This document shows, in pieces, positions 24,542-34,381 of a stretch of DNA of 64,000 nucleotides; positions within the stretch are counted from its first letter, which is position 1, and each line of letters begins with the position of its first letter. The stretch is from Natrialba chahannaoensis JCM 10990. Lineage in GTDB: Archaea; Halobacteriota; Halobacteria; Halobacteriales; Natrialbaceae. Under the pieces are notes generated by a model that did no database searches, was not told the origin of the DNA, and was given only the letters and a program-made list of their open reading frames with translations. The stretch spans positions 46,500 through 110,499 of the forward strand of contig NZ_AOIN01000099.1 of NCBI RefSeq assembly GCF_000337135.1, in the 5' to 3' direction. The position numbers were made by a program, and so were the translations under genes.

Positions 24542-25540
24542 ATGAACGACCTCGCAATTCCGGAACCGCGGGAGCCGGGTTCGAGTGAGTTGATCCAGCC
24601 TGCGGCACTGGTGCTCCCAGCTGTCGCGGAGCCCCCGCTGACCGAGCGCCGACCCTGGCTTGAGCGCGCCGACATCGTCGACGCGCTCTCGATCACCGGT
24701 GGGAAAACGCCAGTCTACCTGACGGCCGACGATGTGGCGATCACGACGACCGGCATTGGCAAGAGCGACGCGGCGACGACCGTGACGGCGCTGCTCGCCT
24801 CGCCTGAAATCGACCTCTCGGCCGCCTACGTTGTCTCAGCGGGGATCGCAGGCGGGCCGCCTGAACGGATCGCACTCGGCTCCGTCGCCGTCGCCGACGC
24901 GGTGGTCGACTGGGATCGAAAACACCGCTGGGATCGGGCGACAGGTGCGGATCATGAGTCGCAGGCGGGTCACACGGCTCGTCCCGAATCCAACGAGGGG
25001 AGCGACAACCCCGACGCCAGGCTCGATCTCCTCGCCTACCGACCGCACGACTACGTTCACCACCTTGACGACACGCTCGTCGATACCGCCTGCAAGGCTG
25101 CCGACGATGTCTCACTCCAAACAGATGCCGACGTGCGGACGTATCAGGCCAGCTACCCGGACGCACCTGCGTCCGGACCCGCTGTCGAACGCGGCCCGAC
25201 CGTCTGCGGCGACGAGTTCTGGCACGGCCCGCGCTACGCCCGCGAAGTCGAGTGGCTCTGTGACGCCTACGGCGTCTCGCCCTACCTGACGACCCAGATG
25301 GAGGATGCCGCGACGGCGACGGCACTCGAGCGCTTCGGCCTGCTCAATCGGTATCTGAGCGTGCGCGCCGTGGCGAACTACGACCGCGCAGCGCCCGGCC
25401 AGTCGGTCGAGGAGAGTTTCGACGGGAACGAGGCGAGTCTGGCGCTGGCGCTCGATAACGCGGCCCGTGTGGGCGGTGCAATTGTGGACGAACTTGTCGA
25501 GAGCGACCCACTCGAGATCAAGCCAAAAAACGGCGTTTGA
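24542..25540 (+). CDS. Nucleoside phosphorylase-like protein (purine nucleoside permease/NUP family)
   Basis: 332 aa, no membrane helix or signal peptide. Recognisable blocks of the NUP/phosphorylase fold are VAITTTGIGKSDAATTVTALL, AAYVVSAGIAGGPPERIALGSVAVADAVVDWD (about 95-127) and TTQMEDAATATALERFGLLNRYLSVRAVANYD (about 255-287). The family was named for a yeast nucleoside permease but has the fold of phosphorylases, so a cytosolic nucleoside-cleaving activity is more plausible here than transport. The middle has a disordered acidic insert (about 133-155). The start at 24542 is the first ATG before the homologous region. Confidence 0.75.
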   Translation: MNDLAIPEPREPGSSELIQPAALVLPAVAEPPLTERRPWLERADIVDALSITGGKTPVYLTADDVAITTTGIGKSDAATTVTALLASPEIDLSAAYVVSAGIAGGPPERIALGSVAVADAVVDWDRKHRWDRATGADHESQAGHTARPESNEGSDNPDARLDLLAYRPHDYVHHLDDTLVDTACKAADDVSLQTDADVRTYQASYPDAPASGPAVERGPTVCGDEFWHGPRYAREVEWLCDAYGVSPYLTTQMEDAATATALERFGLLNRYLSVRAVANYDRAAPGQSVEESFDGNEASLALALDNAARVGGAIVDELVESDPLEIKPKNGV

Positions 25541-25676
25541 GTGGCGAGTGTGACGAGCACAACGGGCGTGACGAGACGTTGAGGGCGATGGGAGCGACGA
25601 GAGCGCCAACAGTCCGAGAAGAACAGTAGCCAAACGTAGCGAGCGGTGGCCGTGGAGCCGAGTCAGTGCTCAGTGC
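25541..25676. repeat. Spacer with a triple CAGTGCT heptamer
   Basis: The short gap between the convergent phosphorylase-like gene and aroA' ends in three CAGTGCT-type heptamers (25663-25683) that run into the aroA' stop codon. Nothing else is seen. Confidence 0.5.
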
Positions 25677-26480
25677 TCAGTGTTCGACTTCAATCGCGAG
25701 CCCGGCCTCTGCGAGTGCATCCTCCGTCGACAGATCGTCGTGAACGACACCGGAGACGGCGCGAGTGATAGCCTCTGGGTTCTCGTGCTGGAAGATCGAC
25801 CGGCCCATTGAGACGCCAGACCCCCCGGCGTCCATCACGCCGCGGACCATCTCAACCGTCTCGCGGTCAGTGCCCTTCGAGCCGCCGGCGATGACGACCG
25901 GTAAACGAGTCGACTCGACGACGTGCTGGAAACTCTCTGCGTCGCCGCTGTAGCCAGTTTTCACGATGTCAGCGCCGACCTCTTCGGCGAGGCGGACCGC
26001 GTGACCGAGTGCCTCTGGATCCTCAGAGTCAACATCCGGGCCGCGGGCGTAGGCCATCGCAAGCACCGGAATCCCGAACTGGTCTGCCTTGCGAGTCAGG
26101 TCTGCAAGCTGACTGGTCTGTTCGGGTTCGTACTCAGAGCCGACGTTGATGTGGAAGGAGACGGCGTCGGCACCGGCACGAATCGCTTCTTCGACGGTTC
26201 CGGTCAGGCGTTTATCCTGCTCGTCTGGGCCGATCGTCGTCGAACCGTTGAGATGGACGATGTAACCCTTGCCGTTCGTGTTGTCGTGAACACGTGGGGC
26301 GATTCCCTTCTGCGTGAGGACGGCGTCCGCGCCGCCGCGGGTGACGCCGTCGATGGTCGATTCGATATCCTTCAGTCCCTGAACAGCTCCCATCGTGAGG
26401 CCGTGGTCCATCGGGATAATTACGTACGAGTCGTCTGTTCCGATCCGATTCAGTCGTGCTGTGAGTCCTGCTGTAGTCAT
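25677..26480 (-). CDS. aroA': 2-amino-3,7-dideoxy-D-threo-hept-6-ulosonate synthase
   Basis: First step of the archaeal shikimate route: condenses aspartate semialdehyde with a deoxyhexose phosphate, using a class I aldolase-type Schiff base. The 267-aa TIM barrel shows IIPMDHGLTMG (substrate Asp/His), QKGIAPRV, the Schiff-base Lys in ADIVKTGYSGD, VVIAGGSKG and SGVSMGRSIFQHENP (phosphate loop). It is the fourth gene of a trpC-trpB-trpA-aroA' operon, 24 bp after trpA, so expression of the common pathway is tied to tryptophan synthesis. The start is the ATG complementary to 26478-26480. Confidence 0.94.
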   Translation of the reverse strand: MTTAGLTARLNRIGTDDSYVIIPMDHGLTMGAVQGLKDIESTIDGVTRGGADAVLTQKGIAPRVHDNTNGKGYIVHLNGSTTIGPDEQDKRLTGTVEEAIRAGADAVSFHINVGSEYEPEQTSQLADLTRKADQFGIPVLAMAYARGPDVDSEDPEALGHAVRLAEEVGADIVKTGYSGDAESFQHVVESTRLPVVIAGGSKGTDRETVEMVRGVMDAGGSGVSMGRSIFQHENPEAITRAVSGVVHDDLSTEDALAEAGLAIEVEH

Positions 26481-26504
26481 TGCGAGTGTATAGCAAACTT
26501 GCGG

Positions 26505-27385
26505 TTATGGCTGTTCTGGTTCCGGTGCTTCTTCCCGCCCCTGCTCGTGTCCGTTCCTCTGCTCGCCGCCGCAGCGCGCCCCCCGCTTGAGTTCGCGCGC
26601 CTTGGACTCGAGTGCAGCCGCCGCGGGCGCGTCGCCGGTGCCGTGCTCGGCGATCAGGTCGACGAGCGCGCTGCCGACGATAACGCCGTCCGCGCCGGCC
26701 TCGATGATTTCGGCGGCGTGGTCGCCCTCGCTGACGCCGAAGCCGACGGCCTTGGGGACGTCGTACGCCGAGAGTCGCGTCAGGCTGTCGTGTGTTGCGT
26801 TCGAGACGTCCGCCCGCGCGCCGGTCGTTCCGAGGCGGGCCTGGACGTAGGCGAAGCCCGAGACCTGGGACATAATCCGGTCCAGGCGCTCGCCGGCGGT
26901 CGTCGGCGCGACGATGAAGACGAGGTCGAGGCCGTGGTCGTCGCAGGCGTCACGGAGCGGGTCCGCCTCCTCCGCGGGGAGGTCGGGAACGATGATTCCC
27001 GAGAGGCCCGCGTCGGCTGCTCGCTCCACGAACGGACGGACATCGGGTTCAGAGCCGTACTGGAGGATCATGTTGTAGTACGTCATCACCAGCAGCGGCG
27101 CGTCCGTCTCGAGTTCGTCCACCAGGTCGAAGAACCGCGCGGGCGTCGTCCCGGCGTCGAGCGCGCGGTTGATCGCGGCCTGGATGGTTGGCCCCTCGGC
27201 GATCGGTTCGGAGAACGGCAGCCCGAGTTCGATCAGGTCCGACCCGCCGCGGTCGAGCGCCTCAACGTATTCCTTGGTGTCCTCGAGCGACGGGTCTCCC
27301 GCCGTGATGTACGTAATGAGCGCGGGATGGTTCTCACGGATGGCGGCCTCGATGTCGCTGTCTATCGTCGCTGTCTGTTCACCGC

Positions 27386-27389
<4 letters not shown>
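26505..27389 (-). CDS. trpA: Tryptophan synthase alpha subunit
   Basis: Cleaves indole-3-glycerol phosphate to indole, which is channelled to TrpB. The 294-aa protein has [14 protein letters not shown], the catalytic Glu54 in [23 protein letters not shown], and [13 protein letters not shown]. The second catalytic acid, Asp60 in enterobacterial TrpA (in LADGPT), is Glu65 here (IAEGPT), and the preceding Asp of FSDP is also Glu; this looks like a haloarchaeal variant. The last 25 residues form a basic/acidic tail not in the core fold. ATGA overlap (27386-27389) couples it to trpB. Confidence 0.95.
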
Positions 27390-28653
<1,264 letters not shown>

Positions 28654-28657
<4 letters not shown>

Positions 28658-29529
28658 GTCTGTGTGCGTGTCTCCGTCGTTGCTGTCGGTTCCACTGCCT
28701 CTACCAGTCGTCGTGTGTTGGCGGTCACATCGCTGTCGCCGTCGCCACCATGATCCATGATGGCGCTGCCAACCAGTAACGCGTCCGCGCCCGCGTCGCG
28801 CATCCGACGGACATCCGAAGGAGCAGAAATCCCGCTCTCAGCGATCAGCGTCACGTCGTCCGGGTCCGGTCTCTCGGTTCCACCGCTCGACTCGTCGAGG
28901 CGACAGAGTCGCCTCGCGTGCGGTGCAACAGATTCGAACGTCCCGAGGTCGACCTCGAGTTTTGCGAGATCACGATTGTTCACCCCGATGAGCGTCGCAC
29001 CGGCCTCAAGGGCGTCAGCGAGTTCGTCGCGGTCGTGAACCTCGACGAGGGGCTGGAAGCCGCGCTCGCGAGCGGCTCCGACGAGTTCGTCGAGATTGTC
29101 GACGAACCGGGCGATCAGGAGGACCAGGTCGGATTCGACCACGTCCAGACTTGCCTCCTCGAGGATGAAGTCCTTCCGGAGGACGGGGACGTCGACGGCC
29201 TCTCGAACCTGCCGCAGGGCGTCTGGCGAGCCGCCGAAGTGGGTTGGTTCAGTCAATACTGAGATTGCCGTTGCGCCGCCTGCAACCATCGCTTCGGCCA
29301 GTTCGGCGGGGTCGTCCTCGCGTGTACCGTCCGTCGTCGGACTCGTCGGTTTCACCTCGGCGATGACCGGTACCCGGCCGTCTTGTTCAGTCTGCGCGAC
29401 CGCGTCGAGAAACGACCGCGCGTCGACATCAAGCGGTGCCCGCTCCCGGTCCTGTCCCGCAGCAGCGCGCTCGGCGGCGGCTGCGAGAATGGATTGCACC
29501 GGTGGTGCGAGCTCCGTACCAGAAGTCAT
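28654..29529 (-). CDS. trpC: Indole-3-glycerol phosphate synthase
   Basis: Ring-closing decarboxylase that makes indole-3-glycerol phosphate. The 291-aa TIM barrel has IAEVKPTSP (catalytic Lys), [22 protein letters not shown] (catalytic Lys), [11 protein letters not shown] (Glu), [15 protein letters not shown] and LIAESGIS. A disordered acidic insert (about residues 207-222) sits between the NNRDL and ESGIS strands, unlike bacterial TrpC. First gene of trpC-trpB-trpA-aroA'. Two TGTACA sites lie immediately upstream and probably mediate tryptophan-responsive control. Confidence 0.95.
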
Positions 29530-29532
29530 TGT

Positions 29533-29558
29533 TGTACATCAACGTACTCATTTGTACA
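29533..29558. promoter_or_regulatory. Phased GTAC/TGTACA boxes at the trpC promoter
   Basis: TGTACA occurs at 29533-29538 and 29553-29558; a third GTAC core sits exactly midway (29544-29547), so GTAC recurs every 10 bp on one face of the helix. The distal box overlaps the only TATA-like stretch 25-30 bp before the trpC start. In Methanothermobacter the repressor TrpY binds TRP boxes with consensus TGTACA. That this is a haloarchaeal tryptophan operator is an inference. Confidence 0.7.
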
Positions 29559-29634
29559 AAAGTGTTGCGCCATCCACCGCCACTCACAGTGACGACCGGC
29601 GACTATTCAAGGCCGTGTTTCCTACGGACCGCGT

Positions 29635-30105
29635 ATGGAGGACGTTACGGACGCTGGAATCTACGCGCGGGAGTCGACGTATCTCGACCGGTACGTACAG
29701 CTCGGTGCGGCCAGCGGGCGCGTGCTGACTGTTTCCTTTCCGGACGCACCCGAAGACGACGCCGAAGGCGATCACCCGGTACTCGATCGAATCTTCGAGT
29801 ACTTAGACGGCCTCGAACCGGTCACCTTCGACGACGTACAGGTCGCACTGACGATTCCGACCGACCAGCGCGCCGTACTCGAGCAAGTACAGTCAATTCC
29901 GTACGGTGACCAGGTCGACGTCGCCACGCTTACGCAGATGACGCCCGAACTCGACCCCGACGACCAGGACGACGGTATCCTGGTTCGGACGGCACTCGAC
30001 GAAAATCCAGCGCCCATTCTGATCCCCGACCACCGCGTCCGCGACGGCCCGAGTGCCGCACCACCGACCGTCGAACAGAAGTTACGCTCACTCGAAGAGT
30101 TGTAG
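29635..30105 (+). CDS. Alkyltransferase-like protein (MGMT fold) lacking the active-site Cys
   Basis: 156 aa. The C-terminal half is the DNA-binding domain of O6-alkylguanine alkyltransferases: VLEQVQSIPYGDQVDVATLTQM (recognition helix region), VRTALDENPAPILIP and HRVRDG. The catalytic PCHRV motif is PDHRV here: Asp132 replaces the methyl-accepting Cys. Alkyltransferase-like proteins (ATL) have Trp at this position and recruit nucleotide excision repair. An Asp version is unusual, so the protein may bind lesions without repair, or have a different role. The N-terminal 75 residues form a short alpha/beta domain. Divergent from trpC; 105 bp shared promoter region. Confidence 0.78.
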   Translation: MEDVTDAGIYARESTYLDRYVQLGAASGRVLTVSFPDAPEDDAEGDHPVLDRIFEYLDGLEPVTFDDVQVALTIPTDQRAVLEQVQSIPYGDQVDVATLTQMTPELDPDDQDDGILVRTALDENPAPILIPDHRVRDGPSAAPPTVEQKLRSLEEL

Positions 30106-30118
30106 TGGAGGTCGACTC

Positions 30119-30466
30119 TTACTCTGCCGTCCATGTCACGTACAGATACAGGCCGATCCCGATGAAGACCAGCAGCGACGACACCTGGTTGAGTGCCGGC
30201 GACTGTGTGAACAACGCCCCAAACTGCGCGATTCCGCCCACAATCAGAAAGACAGCACCGCCTAACGCTGCCGAGAGTTCACCATCCGACAGATCAAACA
30301 ACACGACCCCGACACCGATCGCGATCGTCCCAAAGACGAACTCGGCGGCAAGCGACGCGATCACGTCCCCGGTCATCGCACTGTATATGACCAGTGCGAA
30401 GTAGAGGACAATTCCGAGAAAGATCGCACGATACGCTGCATCCGGCACGGCATCACTACGGCTCAT
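30119..30466 (-). CDS. Small four-helix membrane protein
   Basis: 115 aa with four predicted membrane segments (about residues 10-28, 33-55, 60-80, 88-110) and almost no loops. Not recognised beyond a generic haloarchaeal membrane protein. Two starts are possible. ATG 30466 gives MSRSDAVPDAAY. The in-frame GTG at 30514 overlaps the CPBP stop codon by GTGA, typical of coupled operon genes, and adds 16 polar residues. It is probably the last gene of the lonB-CPBP operon. Confidence 0.7.
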   Translation of the reverse strand: MSRSDAVPDAAYRAIFLGIVLYFALVIYSAMTGDVIASLAAEFVFGTIAIGVGVVLFDLSDGELSAALGGAVFLIVGGIAQFGALFTQSPALNQVSSLLVFIGIGLYLYVTWTAE

Positions 30467-30510
30467 ACCCGATTCTTTTCGCGTGGAATTGTTACCGTTC
30501 GGATTTCGTG

Positions 30511-31650
30511 TCACTCCTCACGGTCCGGATCGGACGCCGCGGACGCGGAGGAAGACGCTGACTCTGCACCCACCAACGACTCACTCCACTCGAGTCCGAA
30601 CGCCTCGTGCACGACGAACTCGAGTGCGTTGATCAGGTAGTGTGCGACGACGACGACGAGGAAGCTGCCGGTGACGATGAACAGGGCGGCGAGGACGAGG
30701 CCGAGTGCGCCGGTGACGATAATGCCGACGGTGCCTTGCATGCCGTGGCCGAGCGCGAACGCGATCGATGAGAGGAAAGCGAGGAGCCACGGCGAGATGT
30801 CAAAGCCGGCTGAGAGGACGCCGATGAGTGCGGCGCGAAAGAGGAGTTCCTCGAAGATGGCGATGATCGGGAGCACGACGAGCAGGAGGACGAGCCAGCC
30901 GCGTGCGGAGTCGGGGGCGAGCATCGATCGGAGTCGCTCGTCGTGGTCGAAACCGAATCGTGTCGCGAGTGCAGCGCTAAATTCGTTCCCGATGTAGAGG
31001 AGGATACCGGCGACTGTGCCGATGAGGAGTCCGGTCGTGAGGTAGTCGACGCTGAACTCGATGCCGAGCGCCCACGCTGGGATGCCGGTGTAGAGAATCG
31101 CGCCGAGGATGAGCAAGAGGAACAGACCCTGTGAGACGGCGACGTTCGCGAGGAGCATTCCGGTCGAGAGGTCGGTCGGATCGATTTCGTCGCGCTGGGC
31201 ACGGGCAGGAGAACGTGCTGTGTCGTCTGGCTGTTTGCTGTTTTCGGTGGCGTTGGTGTTGGCGCTGGCGTTGCCAAGGTCGGTGCTGATGTCGATATCG
31301 ACGCTGGTGTTGGTGTCAGTATCGGTGTTGGTGCCAGTACCGGTCCCAGTGTCAATAGCCGTGTCAGTACCGGCATCGGTAGCTGACTCTGGAACAGGAT
31401 GGTTCTCTTCCGTCACGGACTCCACGGACTCTGCAGACTCCCTAGCGCTCGCTAGCGAGGAGTCAGGCTTGGAAGAAGTGGCTGCATCCGTGTCGGTAGG
31501 AGTCGTCGTATCAGCGTCAGTGCCAGTACTGATGTCAGTGTCGCCGTCACTGTCAGCGTCAGCAAACGACGACTGTGTGAGATGCGAAAGAACGAGCAAC
31601 AACACGAGGACGACGCCTGTGATCGCCGCGAACGCCGTCCACTGTACCAT
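30511..31650 (-). CDS. CPBP-family intramembrane metalloprotease
   Basis: 379 aa. One N-terminal membrane segment (about residues 5-24) is followed by a 130-residue low-complexity T/D/S/E/N linker of repeat origin. Then comes the CPBP (Abi/Rce1-like) core of about six helices. Motifs: EELLFRAALIG (catalytic Glu pair and Arg), ALGHGMQG (His) and VVVAHYLINALEF (His). CPBP proteases cleave membrane substrates or prenylated proteins. Being 18 bp downstream of lonB suggests a joint role in membrane protein turnover. The linker is poorly conserved and probably expendable. Confidence 0.88.
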   Translation of the reverse strand: MVQWTAFAAITGVVLVLLLVLSHLTQSSFADADSDGDTDISTGTDADTTTPTDTDAATSSKPDSSLASARESAESVESVTEENHPVPESATDAGTDTAIDTGTGTGTNTDTDTNTSVDIDISTDLGNASANTNATENSKQPDDTARSPARAQRDEIDPTDLSTGMLLANVAVSQGLFLLLILGAILYTGIPAWALGIEFSVDYLTTGLLIGTVAGILLYIGNEFSAALATRFGFDHDERLRSMLAPDSARGWLVLLLVVLPIIAIFEELLFRAALIGVLSAGFDISPWLLAFLSSIAFALGHGMQGTVGIIVTGALGLVLAALFIVTGSFLVVVVAHYLINALEFVVHEAFGLEWSESLVGAESASSSASAASDPDREE

Positions 31651-31668
31651 CGATCGACCCTCCTGTCG

Positions 31669-34002
31669 TTACTGTGGACTTGGGTTCGACCCGCTTGCGG
31701 AGCCGACCGTCTGCTGGTCGAACGCCGAGCCGGTGATCGACTTCAGGCGGTCGACGAGCGAGTCCTTCTTCGGTTCGCCCTCGAGTGCGACATCGAGCAC
31801 TTCACTGATGTTCTCACACGGGACGATCTCGACCATCTCGTCGTACTCGTCTTCGATCATCACGTCCTGCTCGTTGGCCTTCGGAATGATGACCTTGTCA
31901 CAGCCGGCCTTGGCGGCGGCTTCGATCTTGTGGGTCACCCCACCGACCGGGAGCACGTCGCCGCGGACCGACAGCGAGCCGGTCATCGCGACCGACTGGT
32001 CGACCGGAATATCCTCCAGCGCGGAGATGACGGCGGTTGCCACCGTGATGGAGGCGGAGTCGCCGTCGACACCCTGCTGGCCAGCCTGGACGAACTGGAT
32101 GTGGATGTCCTTCTCCGAGAGATCCACGTCGGAGAACTTCTTGATGATCGCCGAGACGTTCTGGACCGACTCCTCGGCCATCTCCTTGAGCTTCCCGGTG
32201 GCGATGACCTGTCCACCACCCTGTGCGGGCGCGATTTCGGCCATGACCGGCAGCATGATTCCGGAGTCTTCGCCCATGACTGCGAGGCCGTTGACGCGGC
32301 CTTCGACGCCGTCGTCGGTGACCTGCAGTTCGTAGTCCTTGCGGCGTTCGATGTAATCGTCGGCCAGCTGCTGTTCGATCGAGCGCGAGCGCTGCTTGGC
32401 CTGGAGCACGTCGTCGCGGGTCGTGCGGTCGCGGTCCTCGGCGCGGGCGATGTCACCGGCGACGCGGACCAATCCACCGAGGCTGCGGAAGTGCAGCGTC
32501 AGGTGGTTCTTCCGGCCCGAGCGACGCTTGGCCTCGAGGAGCAGTTCCTCGACGGCGTCGCGGGTGAAGTGTGGCAGGCGGCCATCGCGTTCGACTTCCT
32601 GGGCGATGAACCGGGCGTACTTCCGGCGCATCTCCGGCGTGGACTCGATGGTGTCGTCCATGTAGACCTCGTACCCGTATCCCTTGACACGGTTCCGGAG
32701 TGCGGGGTGCATGTTCTCCATGGCGTCCAGGTTCCCTGCAGCGATCATGACGAAGTCACAGGGGACGGGTTCGGTCTGAACCATCGCGCCCGAGGAGCGC
32801 TCGGACTGGCCTGTGATCGAGAACTCGCCTTCCTGGATCGCCGTCATCAGCTTCTGCTGGGTACGCACGTCGAGCGTGTTGATCTCGTCGACGAACAGCA
32901 CGCCCTTGTTGGACTTGTGGATCGAACCAGGTTCGACGCGGTCGTGGCTCGGCGTCTCCATCCCACCGGACTGGAACGGGTCGTGGCGAACGTCGCCCAG
33001 CAGCGCGCCGGCGTGAGCGCCGGTCGCGTCCTCGAACGGTGCCTGGCGCTGCTCGCCGTTGTTGATGATCATATTCGGTACCATCGCGTCCGTTCCGCGG
33101 CTGGTATAGCGGAAGATAAGCCAGACAACACCAGCTGCGATGATCCCCATCAGTATATTCGCCGGACTGAGGATCGTGTAGCCGATAATGATCGCGATAA
33201 TGATCCACATCAGGATCGAGCGCATCTGGTTGCGCTTTCGCGCTTCCTCCTTGTGCGCGTCGATGATCTGTTCGCCCTTGCCTGCTGGGACGGTGCGGAC
33301 CTTCGGCTCGTTGCCGTCGTCCGGGTTGTGATAGACGAGTACGTCCTGCAGGTCCTCCTGTGGCAGGAGCTGACTCATTGCCTTCGCCAGCATCGACTTC
33401 CCGGTCCCCGGGGAACCGATCATCATCACGTGGCGGCGCTGCTTTGCCGCCTTGATGATGATGTCTCGCGCCTCGTCCTGCCCGATGACCTGATCGACGA
33501 GTCGGTCGGGAACCTCGATGTCCTCGGTCGACTCGATCTGGAGGCCACCGAGGAGGTCGTCTTCGGCAATCTCCTCGTCTACTTCGACGCCAGGATCGAC
33601 TTCGACCGTACTGCCGAGGTCATCAACAGTTTCGATCTCGTCATCGGTACTGTCGGTCCTGTCGTCGCCAGCGTCAGCCCGGCCGTTGGACTCGTCGGTT
33701 CCGAGGCCGTCGTCGCCGACGGTGATCCTACTATCCTGTTCGTCCTCGTCGCTGGTGACATCAGTTCCGCCGTCGACGTCGTCTGGGTCACCGGTTTCAT
33801 CGGTCGGCGACCGGTCTCCCTGACGCTCCGTCTCCGAAGACTGAGACGGTGACTGTGATTGAGACTGGGAAGCGGGAGATTGTGAGCGCTCCTCCGTGCG
33901 CTCGGTCTCGTGCTCCCGTTCTGTCTCCTGCGCCTGTTCCTCGTCCGGCGCAGCTCCGGAGGCGTCCTCGGGAGGGTCGTCAACGTTCGTATCGTTGCTC
34001 AT
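31669..34002 (-). CDS. lonB: ATP-dependent protease LonB, membrane-anchored
   Basis: Archaeal Lon degrades misfolded and regulatory proteins at the membrane face. The 777-aa protein has an acidic disordered N-terminus (about 1-150), then an AAA+ module with Walker A GSPGTGKSMLA and Walker B VLFVDEIN. Two transmembrane segments are inserted between them (SILMWIIIAIIIGYTIL and ILMGIIAAGVVWLIF), the hallmark of archaeal LonB. The C-terminal protease has the Ser649 (DGDSAS)/Lys692 (THKIEAA) dyad, spaced 43 residues as in E. coli Lon. ATG 34002 is chosen; TATA-like AGTATATCA is at 34041-34049. First gene of lonB-CPBP-membrane protein. LonB is essential in Haloferax. Confidence 0.96.
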   Translation of the reverse strand: MSNDTNVDDPPEDASGAAPDEEQAQETEREHETERTEERSQSPASQSQSQSPSQSSETERQGDRSPTDETGDPDDVDGGTDVTSDEDEQDSRITVGDDGLGTDESNGRADAGDDRTDSTDDEIETVDDLGSTVEVDPGVEVDEEIAEDDLLGGLQIESTEDIEVPDRLVDQVIGQDEARDIIIKAAKQRRHVMMIGSPGTGKSMLAKAMSQLLPQEDLQDVLVYHNPDDGNEPKVRTVPAGKGEQIIDAHKEEARKRNQMRSILMWIIIAIIIGYTILSPANILMGIIAAGVVWLIFRYTSRGTDAMVPNMIINNGEQRQAPFEDATGAHAGALLGDVRHDPFQSGGMETPSHDRVEPGSIHKSNKGVLFVDEINTLDVRTQQKLMTAIQEGEFSITGQSERSSGAMVQTEPVPCDFVMIAAGNLDAMENMHPALRNRVKGYGYEVYMDDTIESTPEMRRKYARFIAQEVERDGRLPHFTRDAVEELLLEAKRRSGRKNHLTLHFRSLGGLVRVAGDIARAEDRDRTTRDDVLQAKQRSRSIEQQLADDYIERRKDYELQVTDDGVEGRVNGLAVMGEDSGIMLPVMAEIAPAQGGGQVIATGKLKEMAEESVQNVSAIIKKFSDVDLSEKDIHIQFVQAGQQGVDGDSASITVATAVISALEDIPVDQSVAMTGSLSVRGDVLPVGGVTHKIEAAAKAGCDKVIIPKANEQDVMIEDEYDEMVEIVPCENISEVLDVALEGEPKKDSLVDRLKSITGSAFDQQTVGSASGSNPSPQ

Positions 34003-34381
34003 AGAACTCTGTTCGGTACCTGTTTCGAAGGGATTGCCACTGATATACTTTCTCCATGCGTCGAATCGTGTCGAGTGCCGAAAACGGCAGATAGGGCGGC
34101 TAACGGACACGTCCTATATCGGAACAGTACTGGTCAATATCCGAATGGACGTGACAGCGAATTACCTGTTACATTCCCGGACACTCACGGGAAGAAACCG
34201 GTTTCGTTGCCGAGAACTCGAGATCGGTTCATACAATGCCGAACGTATCTGTTTTCGAATATGGGGGAATGCCTGTGATCAGCTCAAGCGGTGAGAAAAC
34301 GGCAGGCGATAGCCAATGCGAAACCGATTCGCCCGCGACTAACTCGCCACGCTTAAGCGCGATGCCCAAACAATGTCCGGC
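34003..34381. promoter_or_regulatory. Divergent promoter region of lonB and nadM
   Basis: No gene is supported here. Toward lonB, GATATAC/GTATATC at 34042-34048 is the likely TATA box. Toward nadM, CTTAAG at 34352-34357 lies about 27 nt before ATG 34382. The middle (34090-34280) is relatively AT-rich with no clear structure. Confidence 0.55.

Noticed and set aside
31582-33852. 756-codon plus-strand frame opposite lonB
   Set aside because: Complete overlap with LonB, whose motifs and catalytic dyad are unambiguous; the product has no recognisable domain.
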